A stretch of 25,069 bases of DNA from Candidatus Woesearchaeota archaeon (GTDB lineage: Archaea; Nanobdellota; Nanobdellia; Woesearchaeales; UBA11576), in contig JAHWIS010000088.1 of NCBI GenBank assembly GCA_019322385.1, forward strand, positions 1 through 25,069, given 5' to 3'. Shown piece after piece: positions 1 through 6,400 of the stretch (positions within the stretch are counted from its first letter, which is position 1; each line of letters opens with the position of its first letter). The translations under genes and the position numbers were made by a program. The notes beneath the pieces are model-generated. The model searched no databases, was not told the DNA's origin, and saw only the letters and a program-made list of their open reading frames with translations.

Positions 1-135
1 GAGGATGACATATTCTTCAGGATAAACGACATCAAAGGATCGCAGGACCAGAAGTTCGAGGATTTCAAGAAATCTCTCGAGGATATCCAACGAAAATTAC
101 TGTTTATCGACAGATCATTATTCGAAGCAAAATAG
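1..135 (+). CDS. C-terminal end of a small coiled-coil protein (5' truncated by window)
   Basis: An open frame runs from base 1 to a TAG at 133-135 and gives 44 residues, with the beginning lying outside the window. The tail (DIQRKLLFIDRSLF) aligns with the tail of the next protein (DIERKVEFIDQTLL), so the two look like neighbouring paralogues. The visible part is charged and helical, with heptad-like leucine and isoleucine spacing. The stop overlaps the ribosome site of the next gene, which points to one operon. I do not recognise the family and assign no function. Confidence 0.6.
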   Translation, partial: EDDIFFRINDIKGSQDQKFEDFKKSLEDIQRKLLFIDRSLFEAK

Positions 136-144
136 GTGAAAGAA

Positions 145-375
145 ATGGAAAGACAAGCACCAGTATTCGTAAAAGTTGATGAGTATAAGGATGTGCTGGA
201 TGTACTGGACCTTGTGAAGAACAAGATACAGCAGGCAAAGGCAACAATCCATGAGATAAATGACCTGAAGAACCAGGAAGACAGCGAGATAGCTATCTGG
301 GCAAATGAGATAGCAGACATAGAGAGAAAGGTTGAGTTCATAGACCAGACACTGCTAGCGCCGGAGAACATCTAG
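145..375 (+). CDS. Small coiled-coil protein, unknown function
   Basis: This is a 76-residue acidic helical protein with no membrane segment or signal peptide. A GTG at 136 would add three residues, but AGGTGA at 134-139 is a good ribosome site five bases before the ATG at 145, so I start there. Residues 12-70 are predicted coiled coil (charged, with leucine and isoleucine heptads). The C-terminus resembles that of the partial protein just upstream. The next gene begins one base after the TAG at 373-375, so all three small genes probably form one operon. The family is not recognised. A scaffold or complex subunit is possible, but nothing in the sequence proves it. Confidence 0.7.
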   Translation: MERQAPVFVKVDEYKDVLDVLDLVKNKIQQAKATIHEINDLKNQEDSEIAIWANEIADIERKVEFIDQTLLAPENI

Positions 376-376
376 A

Positions 377-720
377 ATGGAAGAGAGCCAGTACTTTGTA
401 GAGATAAAGGACCCTGCAGACATGCGGCGGAGCATGCTAGGCAGCTCAAGGCAGATCATACAGATACTGCAAAGGTATGAGCGGATAAAGGAGCTTCGGG
501 TGATGAAGCTTGAGAAGCTGGCACAGCTCAGGACACTGAACAAAGAGATAGGCCTGATAGTCGCAAAGCTGAAGAAGGCATTCCCAAAGGCTGATTTCAG
601 GGTAAAGGTTGAAAAGGGAGGTGTCAGCGTAAGCCGCGTGATGGGAGCACATCCAGGAGATGATCTTGGGAAGCTAGAATCAGAGCTCAAGATGGTAGAA
701 GATAAGCTTTCAGGGCTTTG
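377..720 (+). CDS. Small helical protein, unknown function
   Basis: This 114-residue protein opens with a short motif (YFVEIKDPADMRRSML), then has a long basic coiled coil (about residues 25-75), a short beta-rich piece (FRVKVEKGGVSVSRV) and a final helix. It starts one base after the stop of the preceding coiled-coil gene, with GGAG at 363-366 as a weak ribosome site, so it is probably co-transcribed and may be a partner in the same complex. There is no transmembrane segment and no cysteine. I recognise no named family. A run of seven T at 752-758 follows and could end the transcript. Confidence 0.7.
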
Positions 721-731
721 ATTTTGAATAA

Positions 732-740
732 TTTTAAATA
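732..740 (+). promoter_or_regulatory. TATA box of tRNA-Leu
   Basis: TTTTAAATA lies 33 bases before the mature 5' end of the tRNA. With the usual archaeal spacing, transcription would start near 760-763 and leave a leader of about ten bases for RNase P to remove. Confidence 0.6.
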
Positions 741-810
741 CTATTTCTTGATTTTTTTAATGTACCCTATTTGAGGGGGTGCCGGAGTGGCCAAACGGGA
801 CAGACTCAAG

Positions 811-865
811 GCACTTGAGTGCAGAGTGCTGCTATGCAGTGCGATGAAGAGATCATTTGTGGGTC
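811..865 (+). other. tRNA intron 1 (anticodon loop, position 37/38)
   Basis: This 55-base intron follows G37. Its ends fit the archaeal bulge-helix-bulge model. A central four-pair helix joins CTCA 805-808 with TGGG 860-863, including one G-U pair. The 5' bulge AAG|G is cut after G810, and the 3' bulge TC|A is cut after C865. The outer helix is the anticodon stem. The intron-side helix is short (C812-G859, A813-U858). Internally GCAC/GTGC (811-814, 819-822) and CTGC/GCAG (829-832, 836-839) can form hairpins. Confidence 0.88.
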
Positions 866-897
866 ATCTGTTGGCTTAGTGCCTACCAGGGTTCAAA

Positions 898-919
898 TCA
901 GGCCCAAATCCTGTGAAAT
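898..919 (+). other. tRNA intron 2 (T loop, position 59/60)
   Basis: This 22-base intron lies in the T loop. Its junctions form a textbook bulge-helix-bulge. The outer helix is the T stem (CAGGG/CCCTG), and the central helix is TTCA 892-895 with TGAA 914-917. Three-base bulges AAT (896-898) and ATT (918-920) are each cut after the second base. The intron helix is CAGG 899-902 with CCTG 910-913, closed by a seven-base loop. Removal restores a normal TTCAAAT T loop. All pairs are Watson-Crick. Confidence 0.9.
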
Positions 920-959
920 TCCCTGCCCCCTCATATTATCATAAAAAGACGTGACCAAA

Positions 960-1796
960 ATGTTGATGGATTTCCACCTCCACTCAAACACTTCTAGTGA
1001 CTCCCATATGAGAATAAGGGAAGCGTATGAAAAGGCTGCCGAGCTAGGGATAAGGAACATCTGCATAACAAACCATCATGAGCCTTCTGAATTAAAAATC
1101 GGCAAGACAGATAGTTCATTGCTACAGGAAAAGCTTGCCGCATATAAGGCAGAGGTTGAGGAGCTAAAGAAGGACGGGAGAGTGAATATATTTTATGGTA
1201 CAGAGGTCTGCTACACAGAAAACGAAGAGGATGATATACGTCAGTTCCTTAAAGAAAATGATTTTGACTTTGTCCTTTGCGCTATCCATTATGTGAATGG
1301 CTGGATAATATCAGATCCTGACAATAGGTATATGATAAAAAAGGAGGATCATAGTAAAATAATAAAGGAATATTTCAGGTTGCTCAAGAAAGCGATAAAG
1401 ACAGGTCTTTTCGACGTGATGTCACACATCGATCTCTATAAACGAGTGGTGCCTGAACCTGATTTTGGAGCTGTAAGGAAACAATGGGAAGAGGTTGCAG
1501 AACTCCTTGTAGAGAATGATGTTGGGTTTGAGATCAATACGGGTTATTCGATAATCGTTCCTGACGGAACCTATCCAGGCATAGATGTGATAAAGATCAT
1601 GCTCGAGAAAGGAGTCAAGATAGTGACAATGGGGAGTGATGCACATCTGACTGAAGATGTAGGTAGAGGCCTAGCAAAGGTCGAGAAAATGCTTGACAAG
1701 TTTGGTGTCGAGATGATATATAGGTTTGAGAAAAGGAAACCAATACCTATAAACATAACTGCGAGCAAGATTAAAGTCTTGGAAATCGTTAAATAG
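960..1796 (+). CDS. PHP-domain phosphoesterase, HisJ-like
   Basis: This 278-residue metal-dependent phosphoesterase belongs to the PHP superfamily, the fold of HisJ-type histidinol-phosphate phosphatases. The N-terminal metal motif is DFHLHSNTSSDS, followed by TNHHEP, GTEVCY, the mid-protein CAIHY, SHIDLYKR and the C-terminal GSDAHL, which together supply the expected three-metal ligands. Length fits HisJ (about 260-280). No histidine-biosynthesis gene is near, so another phosphate ester could be the substrate. I chose ATG 960. A GTG at 951 would add three residues, and its GTGA may instead be part of a weak ribosome site. The gene begins 27 bases after tRNA-Leu with no clear promoter of its own, so read-through from the tRNA promoter is possible. 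Confidence 0.85.
   Translation: MLMDFHLHSNTSSDSHMRIREAYEKAAELGIRNICITNHHEPSELKIGKTDSSLLQEKLAAYKAEVEELKKDGRVNIFYGTEVCYTENEEDDIRQFLKENDFDFVLCAIHYVNGWIISDPDNRYMIKKEDHSKIIKEYFRLLKKAIKTGLFDVMSHIDLYKRVVPEPDFGAVRKQWEEVAELLVENDVGFEINTGYSIIVPDGTYPGIDVIKIMLEKGVKIVTMGSDAHLTEDVGRGLAKVEKMLDKFGVEMIYRFEKRKPIPINITASKIKVLEIVK
1789..1795 (+). promoter_or_regulatory. TATA box for the small membrane protein
   Basis: TTAAATA sits at the very end of the PHP gene, 22 bases before the ATG at 1818, the spacing expected for a leaderless transcript. Confidence 0.45.
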
Positions 1797-1817
1797 CACT
1801 TTGTCTTCTTAATTTAT

Positions 1818-2267
1818 ATGAAGTTCGCAATTCCCTTACTGGCATCGATTGTATTGCTAGCTCCAAGTGTGCTTGCTGACCTGGCTGCTCCGCCTCCAGG
1901 CTTGATGCTTGTTGAATTCACGATTGTCTTCGGCGCTTTCCTGCTGCTGAATTATGGCATAAACTTCGCTATCTCTTTTCCGTTGACACGCGTTGTCTCA
2001 AGGATCCCTGCAAAGAAGCTTGCAAAAGGTCTTTTGATAATAACTCCAATCATGCTCGTCCTTGAATCGATATTCATACTCCTTATCGATCCAAAAGAGC
2101 TGATACATGTCGAAGTTGTATGGATATTCTCTGCTGTAGTGATATTCCTGTGCTATTTCATGACAGGAGAGAAGATGTGGAAAATGAAAAGAGATAAAGC
2201 AGTAATAATCGCAATGTTCATGGCTCTGTTGACAAACCCTGCATATCTTTTGCTTGCAACTATTTAG
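1818..2267 (+). CDS. Small membrane protein with four predicted TM segments
   Basis: This 149-residue hydrophobic protein has an N-terminal signal-like segment (residues 3-20, ending in VLAD), then APPPG. Membrane helices are predicted at about 30-55, 70-90, 97-115 and 127-148. Basic loops (RIPAKKLAKG, KMWKMKRDK) are likely cytoplasmic. No catalytic motif is visible and I do not recognise the family. A TATA-like sequence 22 bases upstream suggests its own leaderless transcript. The next gene's TATA box begins five bases after its stop, so it is probably not co-transcribed with RNase J. Confidence 0.7.
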   Translation: MKFAIPLLASIVLLAPSVLADLAAPPPGLMLVEFTIVFGAFLLLNYGINFAISFPLTRVVSRIPAKKLAKGLLIITPIMLVLESIFILLIDPKELIHVEVVWIFSAVVIFLCYFMTGEKMWKMKRDKAVIIAMFMALLTNPAYLLLATI

Positions 2268-2271
2268 CAAA

Positions 2272-2280
2272 TTTTATATA
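2272..2280 (+). promoter_or_regulatory. TATA box of RNase J
   Basis: TTTTATATA ends 22 bases before the ATG at 2303. The upstream ATG at 2285 is only four bases from the box and would lie before the expected transcription start, so this site decides the start codon. Confidence 0.65.
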
Positions 2281-2302
2281 GTGAATGACTAACCTCTTTC
2301 TC

Positions 2303-3643
2303 ATGCCAATAGAGATATGCACAGTAGGCGGCTACAATGAAGTCGGGAAGAACATGACTGCCATCAAGGTAGATGATGAGGTGGTCATAATAGACATGGG
2401 GCTGCACCTTGACCCGTATATCAAATATACTAATGACGAGGACCTGACAAAAGAGATAAACGCGAAAATACTGACAAAGATCGGCGCGATACCTGACCTT
2501 GAGCCGATAAGGCACTGGCGCAGGCATGTGGTTGCAGTGGTGCCTACGCATGCACATCTTGATCATGTCGGCGCAATACCTTACCTGTCAAACAAGTTTG
2601 ATGCAGACATAATATGCACGCCATTCACAGCAGAGGTCATAAAGGCCATATGCAATGATGAGAAGATAAAGCTGGATAATGATATCCGCATCCTGAATCC
2701 TAATTCATCTGTGAATGTTTCAAAAAAGATAAAGATAGAGTTCATAAACATAACACACTCGACACCGCAGACAGTCATGGCTCTTATCCATACGCCTTAT
2801 GGGAAAATACTTTACGGCAATGACTTCAAGTTCGACGACCATCCAGTCATAGGAAGGAAACCTAACTATGAGAAACTCAAGGAGATAGGTAAGAGCGGTG
2901 ATGTTGTAGCGCTCATTGTCGATTCAACATATTCAAAGGATGCGAGCAAGACGCCCAGCGAGAAGGTGGCGCGTGAGATGCTCAGGGACGTGATGCTAAG
3001 CACAGAATCAGACGGCAAGGCAGTCATTGTCACGACGTTCTCTTCGCACTTAGCCAGATTGCAGTCGATAATAGACTTCGGGAAAAGGATGAAGAGGAAG
3101 GTCGTACTGCTGGGTAGGAGCCTCGGCAAGTATGTGACTGCAGGAGAGAACATAGGGATAGTCAAGTTCACAAAAGACGCTGAGGTAGTCAAGTATAGGA
3201 AACATATAAACAAGAAGTTCAAGCAGATATCGAAGAACCCTTCCAAATACCTTATTATCTGCACAGGTCACCAGGGAGAGTCAAAAGCAGTGCTTTCCCG
3301 TATAGCTGACGGGGATACAGATCTCAAGCTCGGGAAAGAGGATCTTGTTATATTCAGCTGCAGGGTCATACCGACAGCATTGAACGCAGCAAACAGGGAG
3401 ATACTCGAAGGGAAACTAAGGAAATTCGGAGTCCGAATATTCAGGGACATACACGTTTCAGGGCATGCAGCGAAAGAGGATCTGCGTGACCTGATAAACA
3501 TGGTCAAGCCACAGCACATCATCCCAGCACATGGTGAGATAAACATGCTTTCATCACTTTCTGAGCTTGCTATGGAGATGGGCTACAATATAGGAGAAGA
3601 TGTGCACATAATGCAGAACGGGCAGTTTTTAGAAATAGAATAA
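2303..3643 (+). CDS. rnj: Archaeal RNase J (beta-CASP 5'-3' exoribonuclease)
   Basis: This 446-residue metallo-beta-lactamase/beta-CASP ribonuclease would degrade RNA from the 5' end. The zinc motif THAHLDH is at residues 82-88. It is followed by GNDFKFDDHP, the beta-CASP segment with STYSKDASKTPSEK, VTTFSSHLARLQ and GRSLGKY, then CTGHQGE, HVSGHA and the final IIPAHGE. Length and motif order match archaeal RNase J. The family is known to act in RNA turnover and rRNA maturation. Starting at 2285 would add MTNLFL, but promoter position and family alignment (proteins begin close to IEICTVGGYNEVGKNM) favour 2303. A T-rich stretch at 3744-3749 may terminate it. Confidence 0.93.
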   Translation: MPIEICTVGGYNEVGKNMTAIKVDDEVVIIDMGLHLDPYIKYTNDEDLTKEINAKILTKIGAIPDLEPIRHWRRHVVAVVPTHAHLDHVGAIPYLSNKFDADIICTPFTAEVIKAICNDEKIKLDNDIRILNPNSSVNVSKKIKIEFINITHSTPQTVMALIHTPYGKILYGNDFKFDDHPVIGRKPNYEKLKEIGKSGDVVALIVDSTYSKDASKTPSEKVAREMLRDVMLSTESDGKAVIVTTFSSHLARLQSIIDFGKRMKRKVVLLGRSLGKYVTAGENIGIVKFTKDAEVVKYRKHINKKFKQISKNPSKYLIICTGHQGESKAVLSRIADGDTDLKLGKEDLVIFSCRVIPTALNAANREILEGKLRKFGVRIFRDIHVSGHAAKEDLRDLINMVKPQHIIPAHGEINMLSSLSELAMEMGYNIGEDVHIMQNGQFLEIE

Positions 3644-3662
3644 TAATTCTAAAGGATTTGTG

Positions 3663-3722
3663 CCAGCTCATCAGTTACTCCATCTGCCATAGAGGCACTG
3701 GTGTTCACTTAATCACAGCTGG
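3663..3722 (-). ncRNA. Candidate box C/D-like small RNA in the gap after RNase J
   Basis: Read on the minus strand, this 60-base element has a six-pair terminal stem (CCAGCT 3722-3717 with AGCTGG 3668-3663). A box C-like GTGATTA (3716-3710, one mismatch to RTGATGA) follows the stem directly. A perfect box D CTGA (3674-3671) lies two bases before the 3' arm. The 35 bases between would hold guide sequence, but clear D' and C' boxes are not obvious. A TATA-like ATTTAAAT at 3755-3762 would start a minus-strand transcript near 3733, about ten bases before the stem. The gap has no convincing protein gene. The call rests on pattern alone. Confidence 0.35.
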
Positions 3723-3800
3723 TTGCACTCCTTTGTTGTTGGGTTTTTTAAGTCATTTAAATATCTTTTTACTATCTGTGAATAGTTATGTTTAGCAAGG

Positions 3801-3808
3801 TTTAAATA
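3801..3808 (+). promoter_or_regulatory. TATA box of the lamin-tail protein
   Basis: TTTAAATA lies 22 bases before the ATG at 3831, indicating a leaderless transcript. Confidence 0.65.
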
Positions 3809-3830
3809 ACATCCTGGTCTGATAATTTAG

Positions 3831-4499
3831 ATGGCAAAACGCAGAAAATCTCTTTCAAGGCTCAGCTCGATGCTGGCAGCTTCTTTCAGGAACCTTAAGC
3901 AGGATATAACAGGCATCAATGGGCGGATAGAGCATCTCAGGACGCGGATTTCTGATTCAGATACTGAGATCAAACAGGTTGTTGGAGAGCAGAAGAATCT
4001 GATCCTAGAGCAACAGGATGCGATAAGGCAGCTTGGTGAAAAGGTTGCCAAGCTTGAGAAAAGACCTGAACAAGCTGCAAAGGTCTACAAGACAAAAGAG
4101 GCAGCGCTTTCTGATGTAAAGAAGATCCTCAAAAAAGATCAGGCAGTGCATGAGATACCGCCAGGCCAGGTCAGGATAACAAAGGTCGAGATAGAAAAAG
4201 GAAGGAAACGGCCCGACAAGGAATGTGTTGAGATTGCAGGGTATGGAGTAGACATGAGCGGATACAAGCTCTACAGCAAGAAGAAGAAAACATTCAAGTT
4301 CCCAGAAGACTTCAAGGTCTATGGGCCTGTCAAGATATTTACCAGAAAAGGAAATGATACAAACACAAAACTATACTGGGGACTGATGAAGACTGTGTGG
4401 AATGAGAAAGGTGATGTGGCTACGCTCAAAGACAGCAAGGGAAAGATAGTAAGCCAGGTGCTGGTCGAGCCGTCGTATGCATTAAAAGTCATAAAGTAG
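3831..4499 (+). CDS. Coiled-coil protein with C-terminal lamin-tail domain (LTD)
   Basis: The 222-residue protein has three parts. A basic N-terminus (MAKRRKSLSRLSSMLAASF) is followed by a coiled coil at about residues 20-80 rich in charged residues, I and L. A lysine-rich link leads to a beta domain at about 110-220. The beta domain shows the lamin-tail pattern: VRITKVEIE, then ECVEIAGYGVDMSGYKL, a FKFPEDFKVYGPVKIFTR strand pair, LYWGLMKTVWNEKGD and ATLKDSKGKIVSQ. LTDs are Ig-like folds found in nuclear lamins and in many prokaryotic extracellular or nuclease-linked proteins. No signal peptide is visible, so the protein is probably intracellular. It ends two bases before the convergent Trm5 stop. 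A DNA- or scaffold-binding role is inference. Confidence 0.75.
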   Translation: MAKRRKSLSRLSSMLAASFRNLKQDITGINGRIEHLRTRISDSDTEIKQVVGEQKNLILEQQDAIRQLGEKVAKLEKRPEQAAKVYKTKEAALSDVKKILKKDQAVHEIPPGQVRITKVEIEKGRKRPDKECVEIAGYGVDMSGYKLYSKKKKTFKFPEDFKVYGPVKIFTRKGNDTNTKLYWGLMKTVWNEKGDVATLKDSKGKIVSQVLVEPSYALKVIK

Positions 4500-4501
4500 A
4501 A

Positions 4502-5530
4502 TCATAAGATCTTGAAATCAACACATATCCTATATGTCCTTGGGGCGTGCTGGCCGCACTTTGTTGTTTTTAGGATCCTGCATTTTAGCTTATTCTTTTT
4601 GCATGCTTTTCGGATTCTCGCGTGGGCATCCTTGAACTTGCCTTGCTCTTCAAAGGCATAGAAATGAATTATCGTGCCTTTTTTTGCTGCAGTGAATGCT
4701 GTTTTTAGGAAATCCTCTGCAGTCTTTGGAAGGGGCATTGCAATCCTATTGAATTTTGTCTTCAGTATTGGGACTGCGTCTCTTACGTCCGAGTTGATCA
4801 GGGTGACGTTCTTTATCTTGTTGAGCTTTAGGTTCTCAACACCATAATCATGGCCTATCGGGTTTATCTCAATGCCTACAATCTCTTTTGCTTTGGTATT
4901 CTTTGCAAGAACACAAGGGTAAGGCGCGCAGCCAGAGAACATGACAAGGACGCGCTCTCCTTTCTTGACCTGCTGTGCTATGCGCTTGCGCTCTGTCGAC
5001 AGTCTTGGAGAGAAATAGACCTTTTCCACATCAAGCTTTAGGCGGACACCGTGCTCTTTGTGGATTGTCTTCTTTGTCCTCTTGCCTGCAAGGTGCTTCA
5101 TAGGCTGGGTGCGGAACTCTGTACCATGGATTCCTGCTTTCTTCAGGACTGTGTTTATGTTTTTGTGAAGCTTAAGCAGGGTTTGTGCGATCAGCTTCTC
5201 TTTTTTGATGAGTTCAGGAGGAACTTCAAGGATCGCTATATCACCTATCACATCATAAGCCCGTCTCAGGTGATCTAGTTCTTTTTTTGTGAGTTTTTTT
5301 GTCACTTCGGATTTTATATCCTTTTTCTTTCTGGCCTTTGGCAATGATTTTACATCAGTCAGTTCTGCAAAGCTGAATTTTTTCTTTATCCCTGTCTTCT
5401 TGGTTATCGGGAATAAGATATAGGATTTTGTCCTCTTGAAAGAATATTGTTGGTTGAAGAGTTTTTTCTCGATCAGGAACTGCTTGACCTGCTGAGCCTT
5501 CTTTAAGGGTGTCTTGACACAAAGGACCAT
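4502..5530 (-). CDS. trm5: tRNA (guanine-N1)-methyltransferase, Trm5 family
   Basis: This 342-residue class I SAM methyltransferase has the Trm5/Met-10 layout: an N-terminal D1-like domain (VKTPLKKAQQVKQFLIEK), a middle domain (DVIGDIAILEVPPEL, GTEFRTQPMKHLAG) and then a Rossmann domain. Diagnostic stretches are VYFSPRLSTERKRIA, the SAM site VLVMFSGCAPYPCVLA, EIVGIEINP, and RIAMPLPKTAEDFL (the proline-rich Trm5 motif IV). Trm5 methylates G37 beside the anticodon, and some archaeal relatives act in wyosine synthesis. An upstream in-frame ATG would add 14 residues inside the transporter gene. I prefer ATG 5528-5530, which overlaps the transporter stop as TGATG and has GGTGATC just upstream. It is the last gene of an operon with FEN1. 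Confidence 0.88.
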   Translation of the reverse strand: MVLCVKTPLKKAQQVKQFLIEKKLFNQQYSFKRTKSYILFPITKKTGIKKKFSFAELTDVKSLPKARKKKDIKSEVTKKLTKKELDHLRRAYDVIGDIAILEVPPELIKKEKLIAQTLLKLHKNINTVLKKAGIHGTEFRTQPMKHLAGKRTKKTIHKEHGVRLKLDVEKVYFSPRLSTERKRIAQQVKKGERVLVMFSGCAPYPCVLAKNTKAKEIVGIEINPIGHDYGVENLKLNKIKNVTLINSDVRDAVPILKTKFNRIAMPLPKTAEDFLKTAFTAAKKGTIIHFYAFEEQGKFKDAHARIRKACKKNKLKCRILKTTKCGQHAPRTYRICVDFKIL

Positions 5531-6399
5531 CAGATCACCACAAGAACAACGCCGATAATCATCACGATGCACGCCATTATCCTATAGACAAGATCCTTAT
5601 CATGGAAAAGCCTTCCGCCGACAATCGTCGCTACAAGAGTGCTCATCCTCTTCACAGGTATGATAAGGGCTATCATTGCTGTAGGTATTGCAACAGCCAT
5701 GTAATAGAATATGTCTGAGAACAGCATCAAGAGGGCTATGATAAACATGAGGTGCTTGCCTTTGACAAATGCGTGCTTTATATCCTTAATGCCGTCATAT
5801 TTGATAAACTGCACCAAGAGGTAATGGACTGAAAGGACCAGGAATGTGAATGACAAGTACGTGTACGGGTCCACTTCCGCAAGGACAAACTTGTCAAGCA
5901 CAGCAGAGATCGAGTAAAAGAAGATCGCTACCAGCATGAATAAAGAATACTTGTTCCTGAATACCTTCCAAGGCCTGATCATACTGCTGAAATGGTGGTC
6001 TGCCTGCAGCCAATAAGCGCCAAATATAAGGAGAGCCACTCCTGCATACTGCAATGCAGAAGGGACCTCATGAAGAAAGATGAAACTCAAGACGATAAGA
6101 AAGACTGGTGTAAGATTAGTCAAGGGTGTCACATAAGATATCTCAAGATGACGCAATGCCTTTGATCCCAATAGCCAGCCGATTGTGAGGACCAAACCTT
6201 TCAGATACATCAAGCCCCAAATGCTTGCTGAATAGCCGAAGCTCATCTTCGGAAGGAAGAACAGGCTGAAAAGGAAAGCCAAAAGGCAAGCGACTGTCAG
6301 GTGCTCTGTAGCGTGCTCGTACATCAACACCTTTTTCGATACCACCTGCCTTGTACCGAAAAAGACTGCTGAAACAATCGCAAGTATTACCCATTCCAT
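5530..6399 (-). CDS. EamA/DMT-family transporter
   Basis: This 289-residue membrane protein has about ten predicted helices in two five-helix halves, the drug/metabolite transporter fold. Typical features are the first helix WVILAIVSAVFFGTRQVVSKK, ALRHLEISYVTPLTNLTPVF (the EamA 'a..~P' region), FLHEVPSALQYAGVALLIFGAY closing the first half and VYRIMACIVMIIGVVLVVI closing the second. The substrate cannot be read from the sequence, but exporters of metabolites or amino acids are common in this family. The ATG lies one base after the FEN1 stop and the stop overlaps the Trm5 start, so the three are surely co-transcribed. Confidence 0.87.
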   Translation of the reverse strand: MEWVILAIVSAVFFGTRQVVSKKVLMYEHATEHLTVACLLAFLFSLFFLPKMSFGYSASIWGLMYLKGLVLTIGWLLGSKALRHLEISYVTPLTNLTPVFLIVLSFIFLHEVPSALQYAGVALLIFGAYWLQADHHFSSMIRPWKVFRNKYSLFMLVAIFFYSISAVLDKFVLAEVDPYTYLSFTFLVLSVHYLLVQFIKYDGIKDIKHAFVKGKHLMFIIALLMLFSDIFYYMAVAIPTAMIALIIPVKRMSTLVATIVGGRLFHDKDLVYRIMACIVMIIGVVLVVI

Positions 6400-6400
6400 C

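Larger units (their letters stand above)
773..933 (+). tRNA. tRNA-Leu(CAA) with two introns
   Basis: The acceptor stem pairs 773-779 (GAGGGGG) with 926-932 (CCCCCTC), and A933 is the discriminator base. The D stem is CCG 782-784 with CGG 796-798, and the D loop has the expected A14 and GG. The anticodon stem ACAGA 800-804 pairs with TCTGT 867-871 around loop bases C805 to G810, which hold anticodon CAA at 807-809. A long variable arm (GGC 873-875 with GCC 881-883) makes it class II. The T stem CAGGG 887-891 pairs with CCCTG 921-925. The tRNA closes only if two introns are removed, 811-865 and 898-919, leaving an 84-base mature tRNA with T loop TTCAAAT. CCA is not encoded. The PHP gene starts 27 bases downstream and may share the transcript. 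Confidence 0.93.

Noticed and set aside
2285..2302. Upstream ATG start of RNase J
   Set aside because: It is four bases from the TATA box and so would precede the expected transcription start; homologues begin near ATG 2303.
3653..3709. Minus-strand 18-codon frame (GTG start, containing MADGVTDELAQIL)
   Set aside because: Too short, without a ribosome site, and it coincides with the candidate small-RNA element, which explains the region better.
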